From contig NZZM01000015.1 in assembly GCA_002698705.1 (NCBI GenBank), positions 2,389 to 59,023 on the forward strand: a stretch of 56,635 nucleotides of DNA, written 5' to 3'. The DNA comes from Formosa sp. (GTDB lineage: Bacteria > Bacteroidota > Bacteroidia > Flavobacteriales > Flavobacteriaceae). The position numbers and the translations under genes are program-made. The notes below the pieces were generated by a model. The model saw nothing but the letters and a program-made list of their open reading frames with translations. It was not told where the DNA came from and searched no databases. How positions within the stretch are numbered: position 1 is the first letter of the stretch; the number at the start of each line of letters is the position of its first letter. Below, piece after piece: positions 38,741 to 48,526 of the stretch.

Positions 38741-40645
38741 ATGAGTAAAATTATAGGAATTGATCTTGGTACAACAAACTCTTGCGTATCTGTTATGGAG
38801 GGAAACGAACCTGTTGTAATTACTAATACAGAAGGACGTAGAACAACCCCATCTGTTATTGCATTTGTTGAAGGAGGAGAAATAAAAGTTGGTGATCCTG
38901 CTAAAAGACAAGCAGTTACAAATCCTGAAAAAACGGTATATTCTATAAAGCGCTTTATGGGAAACAAGTTTACGGAATCTAAAAAAGAATCCGGTCGTGT
39001 TCCCTACAAAGTAGTCAAAGGAGACAACAACACACCTCGTGTTGATATTGATGGACGTCTATATACCCCACAGGAATTGTCAGCAATGATCCTTCAGAAA
39101 ATGAAAAAGACTGCTGAAGAATTTTTAGATCAGGAAGTTACTGAAGCTGTAGTGACAGTACCTGCTTATTTTAATGATGCACAGCGTCAAGCAACAAAAG
39201 AAGCTGGTGAGATTGCAGGTTTAAAAGTTCGAAGAATTATAAATGAGCCTACCGCTGCAGCCCTGGCCTATGGAATGGATAAAAAGGGAAAAGATCAAAC
39301 TATCGTTGTATTTGATTTCGGAGGCGGGACACATGATGTCTCTATTCTAGAACTTGGTGATGGTGTTTTTGAAGTTTTGGCAACAGATGGTGATACTCAT
39401 CTTGGAGGAGATGATGTTGATGAGAAAATTATCAATTGGTTGGCAGAAGAATTTAAAAAAGATGAAAATATGGATTTGAGACAGGATCCAATGGCACTTC
39501 AGCGTTTGAAAGAAGCTGCTGAAAAAGCCAAAATAGAGCTATCATCCTCGTCTCAAACGGAAATTAATTTACCCTATGTTACTGCCACAGCAAGCGGACC
39601 TAAACATTTGGTTCGTACTTTGTCACGTTCAAAATTTGAACAATTAATTGATGATTTAGTAAAAAGAACCATCAAACCATGTCAAACTGCTTTGAAGGCT
39701 GCGGGTATTTCTAAAAGTGATATTGATGAAATTATTTTAGTTGGTGGTTCAACTCGAATTCCTGCAGTTCAGGAAGCTGTTGAGAAATTTTTTGGTAAAA
39801 AACCAAACAAAGGGGTAAATCCTGATGAGGTGGTTGCCGTAGGTGCTGCTATTCAAGGTGGAGTTTTAACTGGAGATGTTAAGGATGTATTATTGTTAGA
39901 TGTTACTCCTTTATCACTTGGAATTGAAACCATGGGAAATGTTATGACTAAGTTGATTGATGCGAATACGACTATTCCAACAAAAAAATCACAAGTTTTT
40001 TCTACAGCGGCTGACAACCAACCATCAGTAGAGATTCATGTTCTTCAAGGGGAACGTGCTATGGCGGCAGATAATAATACCATCGGACGCTTTCATTTAG
40101 ATGGTATTCCTCCGGCGCAAAGAGGTACGCCTCAGATTGAAGTTACTTTTGATATTGATGCCAATGGAATTATTAAGGTTTCTGCAACAGATAAAGCAAC
40201 TAATAAGTCTCAGGATATTCGAATCGAAGCTTCTTCTGGGTTAACAGAAGATGAAATTGAGCAAATGAAACGTGATGCAGAAGCTAATTCGGATGCTGAT
40301 GCCAAAGCAAAAGAAACAGCAGATAAACTTAACAGCGCAGATGCGATGATTTTTCAAACAGAAAAACAATTAAGTGAATTTGGAGACAAACTTTCTGAGG
40401 ATAAAAAGAAGCCAATCGAGGCAGCTTTAGAAGAATTAAAGAAAGCCTTTGAAAGTAAGGACGTTGCAGTTATTGAACCTGCATTAGAGAAAATTAATGA
40501 AGCATGGAAAGTGGCCAGTGAAGAAATGTATAAAGCGCAACAGGCATCTCAAACTAATGATGCTCCAGGTCCAGATGGCGGGTCAGAGTCTGCTAAATCA
40601 GAAGGCGATAATGTTGAAGATGTAGATTTTGAAGAAGTGAAATAA
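38741..40645 (+). CDS. dnaK: molecular chaperone DnaK
   Basis: [64 protein letters not shown]. Confidence 0.99.
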   Translation: MSKIIGIDLGTTNSCVSVMEGNEPVVITNTEGRRTTPSVIAFVEGGEIKVGDPAKRQAVTNPEKTVYSIKRFMGNKFTESKKESGRVPYKVVKGDNNTPRVDIDGRLYTPQELSAMILQKMKKTAEEFLDQEVTEAVVTVPAYFNDAQRQATKEAGEIAGLKVRRIINEPTAAALAYGMDKKGKDQTIVVFDFGGGTHDVSILELGDGVFEVLATDGDTHLGGDDVDEKIINWLAEEFKKDENMDLRQDPMALQRLKEAAEKAKIELSSSSQTEINLPYVTATASGPKHLVRTLSRSKFEQLIDDLVKRTIKPCQTALKAAGISKSDIDEIILVGGSTRIPAVQEAVEKFFGKKPNKGVNPDEVVAVGAAIQGGVLTGDVKDVLLLDVTPLSLGIETMGNVMTKLIDANTTIPTKKSQVFSTAADNQPSVEIHVLQGERAMAADNNTIGRFHLDGIPPAQRGTPQIEVTFDIDANGIIKVSATDKATNKSQDIRIEASSGLTEDEIEQMKRDAEANSDADAKAKETADKLNSADAMIFQTEKQLSEFGDKLSEDKKKPIEAALEELKKAFESKDVAVIEPALEKINEAWKVASEEMYKAQQASQTNDAPGPDGGSESAKSEGDNVEDVDFEEVK

Positions 40646-40664
40646 ATAAACCTAATTGTAAATT

Positions 40665-40699
40665 AAAAAGCGTAATCCAAATAGGATTACGCTTTTTTT
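40665..40699. terminator. bidirectional terminator between dnaK and blh
   Basis: AAAAAGCGTAATCC-AAATA-GGATTACGCTTTTT, 14-bp stem, T/A-runs on both sides, convergent genes. Confidence 0.93.
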
Positions 40700-40700
40700 A

Positions 40701-41603
40701 TTACTTTTCTTTAAAACTACGTTTTTTTTTTGAAAACATTTCGAGCATAACAATGGCATGTGGAAAAGTAACAGCTGCAATGAATGCAAAAAATAAGCTA
40801 TGGAAGTGTTTTTCGTCCTTAAAGATCAAAAATAAAATAAAAATCCCTAAGATTGACACCAACCAAAATGGTAGCGCATCTTTGGTATACTTTAAAATAT
40901 TACTCTTATTAAAACTTCCGTAAATAAAAGATATCTGATCTACAAGTGATGGAATACTATGCCATATTATAAAGTAAATAGTAAACCCCCAAATAAGAGA
41001 TGAGGCATTGAAAATAATTGACAATACTAGAATTAAAAATATCTCTTTTAAAAAAGATTTTATATCAATAATTTTTTTGTAGATGGCTACAGAGGATATT
41101 AATGATAAAATCACAATTAAGATGGAAATTACTTCTGTGGTATATATGTTTATTATTTTAAATCCAGTTATGTCATAAATAATTCCAATAACAGATTTTA
41201 TATTGAAATAAAAAACTAAATACAGAATTAACAGCCCGTAGCTAAAAAAGAAAACCCTTTTAAGTCTTTCATTTAGATTATTCATTTTGTTTTCCCAATG
41301 TTGCTCTCCAAAATGATAGCTACTGAAAACCACAAACAACAACAAAGCTAGTCCCGGAACAAAATAAAAAACAATAATCGCTAAACTTACAACAAAAAGA
41401 TAGGTTAAAAGTACTTTTACAAAGTTGTCTTTAGGAGCATTTGATAGGCGTTTTATTATTAAGATATCATTTGAACCATGAATCATTCCAAATGAAAAGA
41501 TTAATACGAAACCCAAAACAAGCTCAAAGCTCTTTGGAAGTAGTGATGTAATCCATAATCCAAAGAAGCTGGAGACTATTGAGAATCCATAAATAATTTT
41601 CAT
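40701..41603 (-). CDS. blh: Brp/Blh family beta-carotene 15,15'-dioxygenase
   Basis: FSFGMIHGSNDILII, YHFGEQHWE, IIWHSIPSLVDQI, TFPHAIVMLEMF; divergent neighbour of proteorhodopsin. Confidence 0.95.
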   Translation of the reverse strand: MKIIYGFSIVSSFFGLWITSLLPKSFELVLGFVLIFSFGMIHGSNDILIIKRLSNAPKDNFVKVLLTYLFVVSLAIIVFYFVPGLALLLFVVFSSYHFGEQHWENKMNNLNERLKRVFFFSYGLLILYLVFYFNIKSVIGIIYDITGFKIINIYTTEVISILIVILSLISSVAIYKKIIDIKSFLKEIFLILVLSIIFNASSLIWGFTIYFIIWHSIPSLVDQISFIYGSFNKSNILKYTKDALPFWLVSILGIFILFLIFKDEKHFHSLFFAFIAAVTFPHAIVMLEMFSKKKRSFKEK

Positions 41604-41673
41604 AAAAAATTGTTAAATAATCATTCAGAAGTCAAAAAAAAGAGTTAAAAATAAATGTTTGACTAAAAAATTG

Positions 41674-41695
41674 TACATTTGTTTAAACAAAACTA
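41674..41695. promoter_or_regulatory. opposed -7 boxes TACATTTG (+, 41674-41681) and TAGTTTTG (-, 41688-41695) enclosing 14-bp palindrome TTTGTTTAAACAAA (41678-41691)
   Basis: Direct reading of the 108-bp blh/proteorhodopsin intergenic region. Confidence 0.55.
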
Positions 41696-41711
41696 ACAAA
41701 AATTAGAAAAG

Positions 41712-42425
41712 ATGACAAATTTATTCTTACCACTTGCAGGAGATGTTAATGATCCTGTAAACTTTACATTCTTCATTGGGTGTATGGCTATGATGGCAGC
41801 TTCTGCCTTCTTTTTCTTATCATTAAACCAATTTGACAAAAAATGGAGAAATTCAGTTTTAGTATCTGGTTTAATTACTTTCATTGCAGCAGTTCACTAC
41901 TATTACATGCGTGACGCCGCCATGGCAGGTGACCTTACTAATGTAACTGCTTTCCGTTATGTTGATTGGATTTTAACTGTACCTTTAATGTGCGTTGAAT
42001 TTTATCTAATACTTAAAGTAGCTGGAGCAACTAAGTCTCTAATGTGGAAATTAATAGCATTATCTACTGTAATGCTTGTTGCAGGTTACATTGGTGAAAC
42101 TGGTGATAGCGCTGTTATGTGGGGTACAATTTCAGGTATAGCATATTTTATAATTGCATACATGATTTGGTTTGGTGAAGCAAAAGCTTTAGCCGTATCC
42201 GCTGGTGGTGATGTTCTGCAGGCTCACAAATACCTTTGCTGGTTTGTACTAGTAGGTTGGGCTATATACCCACTTGGATATATGGATGGAACTACAGGTT
42301 GGTATGATGCACTTCCTACAGAAGGATTGCTTGATATCAATGTGTGGTATAACATTGCTGATGCTATAAACAAAATTGGATTTGGTTTAGTTGTATATGC
42401 ACTAGCATGTAAGAAAACAGCTTAA
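41712..42425 (+). CDS. proteorhodopsin (light-driven proton pump type, DTE motif)
   Basis: RYVDWILTVPLMCVEFYLIL (D-T-E triad, Met at tuning position), retinal lysine NIADAINKIGFGLVVY. Confidence 0.98.
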   Translation: MTNLFLPLAGDVNDPVNFTFFIGCMAMMAASAFFFLSLNQFDKKWRNSVLVSGLITFIAAVHYYYMRDAAMAGDLTNVTAFRYVDWILTVPLMCVEFYLILKVAGATKSLMWKLIALSTVMLVAGYIGETGDSAVMWGTISGIAYFIIAYMIWFGEAKALAVSAGGDVLQAHKYLCWFVLVGWAIYPLGYMDGTTGWYDALPTEGLLDINVWYNIADAINKIGFGLVVYALACKKTA

Positions 42426-42446
42426 AGCACTTCTTGATTTAATATT

Positions 42447-42479
42447 AAAAACGCAATCCACGGATTGCGTTTTTTTTTT
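42447..42479 (+). terminator. terminator 1 after proteorhodopsin
   Basis: AAAACGCAATC-CACG-GATTGCGTTTT followed by T-run. Confidence 0.93.
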
Positions 42480-42498
42480 AGACTAATTTTAACTAAAG

Positions 42499-42519
42499 CG
42501 GCTGATGAGCCGTTTTTTT
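42499..42519 (+). terminator. terminator-like hairpin 2 after proteorhodopsin
   Basis: CGGCT-GATG-AGCCG followed by TTTTTTT. Confidence 0.75.
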
Positions 42520-42553
42520 CTTTTTTGTATTTTTGTGATAAACCCTATCAATA

Positions 42554-42973
42554 ATGCAGTTCTCTAAAAAACAATTAATCCAAAAGGCAAATGCAGTTTG
42601 TAAAGGCAATTTAATGGAAACTCTGTCCATCGAATTTGTTGATGCTACTCAAGATTCTATAGTAGCTAAAATGCCAGTAACTCCAAAAGTATACCAACCA
42701 GATGGTGTACTTCACGGGGGTGCTACGTTGGCTCTGGCAGAAACCGTTGGTAGTTTTGCAGCGCATTTTTTTTTGGATACTAAATCTTACATTGTTAGAG
42801 GAATTGATATTTCAGCTCAACATGTTAAGAGCGTTAAAGATGGATATATTTATGCCACTGCAAAGTGCCTACACAAAGGACGAACTACTCAAGTCTTCAG
42901 TATCCGTGTTACTAACGAGAATGAGGAACTTATATCCTTATGTAAATTAACAACCATTAGGCTTCCAAAATGA
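42554..42973 (+). CDS. hotdog-fold PaaI-type thioesterase (possible DHNA-CoA thioesterase)
   Basis: PDGVLHGGATLALAETVGSFAA; first gene of menaquinone cluster. Confidence 0.88.
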   Translation: MQFSKKQLIQKANAVCKGNLMETLSIEFVDATQDSIVAKMPVTPKVYQPDGVLHGGATLALAETVGSFAAHFFLDTKSYIVRGIDISAQHVKSVKDGYIYATAKCLHKGRTTQVFSIRVTNENEELISLCKLTTIRLPK

Positions 42974-44043
42974 TTACAAAGCCTAAACCTTCAATTTTTG
43001 AAAGAATCAAGACACAGATTCATGGTCGAAAGCCATTTGTATTATATTCGGAGTTTAATCAAAATGTAATAAAAGCATTGTTACAAACTGATTCAAACTG
43101 CTATCAAACTTCAAGATTTAACGAATCTGGTTTTGTTTTCGCTCCTTTTGATTTAAAAAATCAGCCCACTTATATTATTCCAAAATCTTTTTCTGAGTCT
43201 TTGGAATTCAATTTAGAAAGTAAATCAGCTTCTTTTTTATCTTCTCAAAATTCTAAATCGAATGCAGAAGTTCATATAAATCTAATCAAAAAAGCTATTA
43301 AGTCCATCAAAGAAACAGAGTTGGAAAAAGTAGTTTTAGCTCGGATCGGTGAAATAGAATTTCTAAACATAAACATTTTAGACATGTTTTGTACTGTAGC
43401 CAAAGCCTATCCTGAGGCTTACACTTATTTTTGGTTTCACCCAAAAACAGGGGTGTGGATGGGTGCTTCACCTGAGACACTTTTGAATATTGAAGGCCAT
43501 AAGCTTCAATCCGCTGCCATAGCGGGTACGCAAATATTTAAAGACTCAACAGAAATAAAATGGGATGTTAAAAATTTTGAAGAGCAAACCATTGTAACAA
43601 ATTATCTAAAAAAGACTTTAAGCAAGTATTTAAAATGTGTAAATATCTCTAAGTCTAAAACAATCAGAGCGGGTAAATTATTACATTTAAAAACTTTATT
43701 ATCAGGAACCTTAAAGTCCATTCCAAACGGATTTAAAGATCTCCTTCACGATGTACATCCAACCCCAGCTGTATGCGGAACCCCCAAAAAAGCAGCGATG
43801 GCTTTTATAAGAGACTATGAGCCTATTGATCGCAGTTATTATTCGGGATTTTTAGGTGAAATTAGATACCATTCTAACCCAGAATTTCAGTACGCTGATT
43901 TAGTTGTTAATTTACGTTGTATGCAGTTGTATGAAAAAACAGCTAGACTATATGCAGGTGGTGGCATTACTAATAAATCAATTCCTGAAAATGAATGGGA
44001 GGAAACTGAGGCTAAGATTCAAACCCTAAAATTCGTATTTTAA
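42970..44043 (+). CDS. menF: isochorismate synthase / chorismate-binding protein
   Basis: ELEKVVLARIGEIEFL, VHPTPAVCGTPKKAAMAFIRDYEPIDRSYYSGFLGEI, LYAGGGIT. Confidence 0.93.
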   Translation: MITKPKPSIFERIKTQIHGRKPFVLYSEFNQNVIKALLQTDSNCYQTSRFNESGFVFAPFDLKNQPTYIIPKSFSESLEFNLESKSASFLSSQNSKSNAEVHINLIKKAIKSIKETELEKVVLARIGEIEFLNINILDMFCTVAKAYPEAYTYFWFHPKTGVWMGASPETLLNIEGHKLQSAAIAGTQIFKDSTEIKWDVKNFEEQTIVTNYLKKTLSKYLKCVNISKSKTIRAGKLLHLKTLLSGTLKSIPNGFKDLLHDVHPTPAVCGTPKKAAMAFIRDYEPIDRSYYSGFLGEIRYHSNPEFQYADLVVNLRCMQLYEKTARLYAGGGITNKSIPENEWEETEAKIQTLKFVF

Positions 44044-44104
44044 GCCTCAAAATTTATATTTTCGCTAAGTTTTAAATATGTAAGATTAATAACTTTGGGA
44101 CCTA

Positions 44105-45790
44105 ATGATTTATCCAAAACAACCTTTGGCACAATACCTCATTCAACTTTGTAAATTAAAGGAAATTAAGCACATTGTGATCTCTCCGGGAAGCCGAAAC
44201 GCCCCTTTAATTATCGGATTTGCAAACGACCTTTTTTTTAAGTGTTACAGTATTGTTGATGAGCGTTCTGCTGGTTTTTTTGCCTTGGGTATTGCACAAC
44301 AAACTTCAGAAGCTGTTGCTGTTGTTTGTACTTCAGGAAGCGCCCTTTTAAATTACTACCCTGCCGTAGCTGAAGCGTTCTATACAGGTATTCCCTTGGT
44401 TGTTATTTCTGCAGATCGTCCAGAAAACCTTATTAATATAGGAGATGGCCAAACTATTATCCAGCCTAAAGCTTTTGGAGCACATGTTCTTTTCGAAGCC
44501 AATTTAAAAATCCTAACGAAAAAGTATTTCAACAGTTTAAAATCCGTTGAAATTAAAGCTCAAAAATTAATTTTGAAGGCCCTGAATACTAGCTTGGCTA
44601 AAATGGGACCAGTTCACATTAATATTCCTTTTGAGGAGCCGTTATATGAAACTGATACTGCCTTGGATTTGATACAAATTCAGACTAAAAGTTTAAAAAA
44701 AACAGCATCAATAAAAATAAGTTCTGCAAATTTTAAGATTTGGCAAAAGGCAAAACGAAAGCTTATTCTTGTAGGAGTAAATCCACCAAATACAATAGAA
44801 GGTGAAATCATTGAAAAACTAGCAAATGACCCCTCTGTCATTGTACTTACAGAAACGACTTCGAACTTACATCACCCTAGATTTTTCCCTTTTATTGATC
44901 AATTGATTACACCCTTAGATGCTTCAGGATTTAAAATGCTTCAACCAGATTTATTATTAACTTTTGGTGGTTTGATTATTTCAAAAAGAATCAAAGCATT
45001 TTTAAGAAATTATAAGCCAATTCAACACTGGCATGTGGATCCTTATAATGCCAACGATACGTTTTTTAGTCTTACAAAACATTTCAAATGTCAACCAAGT
45101 TTCTTTTTGAATCAATTGTATAAATCAACTTATTTGATAACAAGCCATTATTTTAAATTTTGGCAAGCCGTAAAATATAAGCGCCTCAAAGCTCATAAAT
45201 CTTATTTAAGATCTATGCCATTTTGTGATTTCAAAGCTTTTGAGTTGATTTCAAAGGCCATTCCAAACTTTTATATGGTACAATCCGCAAATAGTTCTGT
45301 CATCCGTTATTTGCAGTTGTTTGAATTTGATAGTTCTATTACCTTATATTGTAATAGAGGCACCAGTGGTATAGATGGCTCAATAAGCACAGCAGTTGGC
45401 GCTTCTGTTGTTTCAAAACTTCCAACTTTACTTATATCCGGTGACTTGAGCTTTTTTTATGACGTTAATGGGTTATGGAATAATTATATTCCAAATAATT
45501 TTAAAATGATTATTATCAACAATGATGGCGGTGGTATTTTTAGGATTTTACCTGGAAATGACAACTCAAAACTCTTTAAGACCTATTTTGAAACTAAACA
45601 CGGAAGAAGTGCCAAGGTTTTGGCAAAAGATTTCGGATTTGATTACTATGCTGCAAGTTCGGTTGAAAGCTTAACAAAAGCATTAACAATATTTTTTGAG
45701 ACTTCAAACTCACCTCAGCTGTTAGAGATTTTTACACCTTCCAAAGAAAACAGTGAAATTTTATTGGCCTACTTTGATGCACTTAAATAA
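44105..45790 (+). CDS. menD: SEPHCHC synthase (MenD)
   Basis: KHIVISPGSRNAPLIIGF, SADRPENLINIGDGQTIIQ, NRGTSGIDGSISTAVGA, NNDGGGIFRILPG. Confidence 0.97.
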   Translation: MIYPKQPLAQYLIQLCKLKEIKHIVISPGSRNAPLIIGFANDLFFKCYSIVDERSAGFFALGIAQQTSEAVAVVCTSGSALLNYYPAVAEAFYTGIPLVVISADRPENLINIGDGQTIIQPKAFGAHVLFEANLKILTKKYFNSLKSVEIKAQKLILKALNTSLAKMGPVHINIPFEEPLYETDTALDLIQIQTKSLKKTASIKISSANFKIWQKAKRKLILVGVNPPNTIEGEIIEKLANDPSVIVLTETTSNLHHPRFFPFIDQLITPLDASGFKMLQPDLLLTFGGLIISKRIKAFLRNYKPIQHWHVDPYNANDTFFSLTKHFKCQPSFFLNQLYKSTYLITSHYFKFWQAVKYKRLKAHKSYLRSMPFCDFKAFELISKAIPNFYMVQSANSSVIRYLQLFEFDSSITLYCNRGTSGIDGSISTAVGASVVSKLPTLLISGDLSFFYDVNGLWNNYIPNNFKMIIINNDGGGIFRILPGNDNSKLFKTYFETKHGRSAKVLAKDFGFDYYAASSVESLTKALTIFFETSNSPQLLEIFTPSKENSEILLAYFDALK

Positions 45791-45920
45791 TTTTAAAAAA
45801 AGTTTGTCTTTATAGTTTTTAAGAGAATAAATTTTCTTATTCTTAAAATTGATACATACTTTAACTTTCAGAAGGCTTTTTGAAAGTAATTATTAGACCG
45901 AATATTCTTACCTTTGCATC

Positions 45921-46751
45921 ATGATTGAAATAGGTTGTTTTAACACACTAAAGATACTTCGCGATACAGAACCTGGTTTATTTTTGGGTGATGATGAAGA
46001 TAATGAGGTTTTATTGCCTAACCGTTATGTTCCAGATAAATTTCAATTAGATGATATGATTGAAGTTTTTATTTACTTAGACAACGATGAGCGCTTAGTT
46101 GCAGTTACAGACAAGCCATATATTAAAAAGGGTGATTTTGCTCTATTACGATGCAACGCCGTTAATGAATATGGAGCATTTTTAGATTGGGGTATGGTCA
46201 AAGAATTATTTTGTCCGTTCAAAGAGCAATCATTTAAAATGAAAAAAGGAGGTTGGTATTTGGTTCATTGCTATTTAGACGATATAACAGATCGATTAGT
46301 AGCTTCTAGCAAAACAAACCGCTTTCTTGATAACTCTGAACTCAGTATCGAACTATATGATGAAGTGGACTTAATTGTCTCTCATCCTTCTGAACTAGGC
46401 ATGAATGTCATTATCAATAACTGTCATTTGGGTCTGATTTTCAAAGATGCAATCTTTAAAGATTTAAGTATTGGTGATAAACTAAAAGGTATTGTAAAAA
46501 AAATACGGCCAGGTAATAAAATTGATATTAGCCTTCAGAAATTGGGTTATAGAAATATTGAACCCACTGCCAAGGAACTATTAGACCTGATAAGAGATCA
46601 CAACGGGTTTTTGAATGTTACTGACAAATCAGCTCCAGAGGCCATAATGTCGGTTGCTCAAATGAGTAAAAAAAGTTTTAAAAAAGCAGTAGGTGCATTA
46701 TACAAAAAGCGACTTATAAGCTTGAAATCTGATGGAATTTATTTAAAATAA
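45921..46751 (+). CDS. CvfB-like S1 RNA-binding domain protein
   Basis: LRDTEPGLFLGDDEDNEVLLPNRYVP; C-terminal winged-helix-like MSKKSFKKAVGALYKKRLISL. Confidence 0.88.
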   Translation: MIEIGCFNTLKILRDTEPGLFLGDDEDNEVLLPNRYVPDKFQLDDMIEVFIYLDNDERLVAVTDKPYIKKGDFALLRCNAVNEYGAFLDWGMVKELFCPFKEQSFKMKKGGWYLVHCYLDDITDRLVASSKTNRFLDNSELSIELYDEVDLIVSHPSELGMNVIINNCHLGLIFKDAIFKDLSIGDKLKGIVKKIRPGNKIDISLQKLGYRNIEPTAKELLDLIRDHNGFLNVTDKSAPEAIMSVAQMSKKSFKKAVGALYKKRLISLKSDGIYLK

Positions 46752-46755
46752 AGTT

Positions 46756-47595
46756 ATGAGTACTATCAACTGGAAAACAGCCCTTAATTTTGAGGACATT
46801 ACATACAAAAAATGTGAAGGTGTGGCTCGAATTTCTTTCAATAGACCCGATGTCCGTAATGCTTTCAGACCCCAAACAACCTCAGAGTTGTTAAAAGCTT
46901 TTCAAGACGCAAACGAAGACACCTCTATTGGAGTTGTTTTGTTAAGTAGTGAAGGTCCTTCATCAAAAGACGGCATATATTCTTTTTGCAGTGGAGGAGA
47001 TCAAAAATCACGTGGTGATGAGGGTTATATTGGTAAGGATGGATATGAGCGATTAAATATTTTAGAGGTACAACGTCTAATTCGTTTTATGCCGAAAGTA
47101 GTTATTGCAGTGGTTCCTGGCTGGGCTGTTGGTGGTGGACATAGTTTACATGTTGTTTGTGATCTTACTCTTGCCAGTAAAGAACATGCAATTTTTAAGC
47201 AAACCGATGCTGATGTGACAAGTTTTGACGGTGGTTATGGCTCAGCCTATTTAGCCAAAATGATTGGACAAAAGAAAGCTCGAGAAGTATTTTTTTTAGG
47301 GAGAAATTACAATGCGCAAGAGGCCTATGAAATGGGTATGGTCAATGCAGTTATTCCACATGCTGACTTAGAAGCTACTGCCTTCGAATGGGCACAAGAA
47401 ATTTTACAAAAATCTCCAATCTCTATTAAAATGCTAAAGTTTGCTATGAATTTAACAGATGATGGGATGGTTGGTCAACAAGTTTTTGCTGGTGAAGCTA
47501 CACGATTAGCTTACATGACAGAAGAGGCTAAAGAAGGACGCGATGCGTTTTTGGAAAAACGGCCTCCCAATTTTAATAAAAAATGGATTCCTTAA
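46756..47595 (+). CDS. menB: 1,4-dihydroxy-2-naphthoyl-CoA synthase
   Basis: YKKCEGVARISFNRPDVRNAFRPQT, FCSGGDQKSRG, VPGWAVGGGHSLHVVCDLTLAS, RPPNFNKKWIP. Confidence 0.97.
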   Translation: MSTINWKTALNFEDITYKKCEGVARISFNRPDVRNAFRPQTTSELLKAFQDANEDTSIGVVLLSSEGPSSKDGIYSFCSGGDQKSRGDEGYIGKDGYERLNILEVQRLIRFMPKVVIAVVPGWAVGGGHSLHVVCDLTLASKEHAIFKQTDADVTSFDGGYGSAYLAKMIGQKKAREVFFLGRNYNAQEAYEMGMVNAVIPHADLEATAFEWAQEILQKSPISIKMLKFAMNLTDDGMVGQQVFAGEATRLAYMTEEAKEGRDAFLEKRPPNFNKKWIP

Positions 47596-47596
47596 A

Positions 47597-48520
47597 ATGA
47601 CTGCTTTAAAAACTTGGATATCGGCTTCTCGACTTAGGACCTTACCGCTCTCAACTTCTGGCGCTTTAGTAGGATCAAGCTACGCTTATTTTTTAGGCTT
47701 TTTTGATGGTTTTATTTTTATACTTATTACTTTAACCACTTTAAGTTTTCAAATATTATCCAATCTGGCAAATGATTACGGTGATGGTATCAGGGGTACC
47801 GATAACCCTTCTCGTATTGGTCCTGAAAGGGCAATTCAGAGTGGAGCAGTTTCCCCAAAGCAAATGCGACTTGCAATTATATTAAATGCTTTTATAAGTA
47901 CTGGTTTAGTTATAGCATTAATCTGGCTTTCTTTTGGAGTTGAGCATTTGGTTAAATCTATAATCTTTTTGCTTTTAGGAGGGCTTTCAATTTGGGCGGC
48001 AATTTCTTACACTATAGGGAATACTGCTTACGGGTATAGAGCACTGGGAGATTTAATGGTATTTTTGTTTTTTGGTTTACTTAGTGTTTTTGGAACCTTC
48101 TTTCTGTTTTCAAAGCAAATTGACATTCGGCTTTTGTTGCCTGCTTCCGCTGTAGGATTTTTAAGTACAGCTGTTTTGAATCTAAATAATATGCGAGATT
48201 TGAAATCAGATAAAAACTCACAAAAATACACACTTGCGGGATATATGGGACGTAAAAATTCTAAGGTATACCATTTTGCATTGATTTTATCGGCTATTAT
48301 TCTTATGATTGTATTTCAACTTATCATGTCTTTTTCAAATTTAATGCTTTTCAGTTGGGTTGCTTTTGCTCCATTATTGTTCCACTTGAAAATTGTCTAT
48401 GGCATTAAAAATCCGAAGCGATTTGATCCACATCTCAAGTTGGTAGCCTTATCAACATTTGTAATGTCTCTATTGTTTGCTTCTGTACTAGTGATTGAAC
48501 AATTACGACAATTTCTTTAA
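47597..48520 (+). CDS. menA: 1,4-dihydroxy-2-naphthoate polyprenyltransferase
   Basis: ISASRLRTLPLSTSGALVGSSYA, NLANDYGDGIRGTD; ATG at 47597 just after menB stop. Confidence 0.96.
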   Translation: MTALKTWISASRLRTLPLSTSGALVGSSYAYFLGFFDGFIFILITLTTLSFQILSNLANDYGDGIRGTDNPSRIGPERAIQSGAVSPKQMRLAIILNAFISTGLVIALIWLSFGVEHLVKSIIFLLLGGLSIWAAISYTIGNTAYGYRALGDLMVFLFFGLLSVFGTFFLFSKQIDIRLLLPASAVGFLSTAVLNLNNMRDLKSDKNSQKYTLAGYMGRKNSKVYHFALILSAIILMIVFQLIMSFSNLMLFSWVAFAPLLFHLKIVYGIKNPKRFDPHLKLVALSTFVMSLLFASVLVIEQLRQFL

Positions 48521-48526
48521 GTTAAG

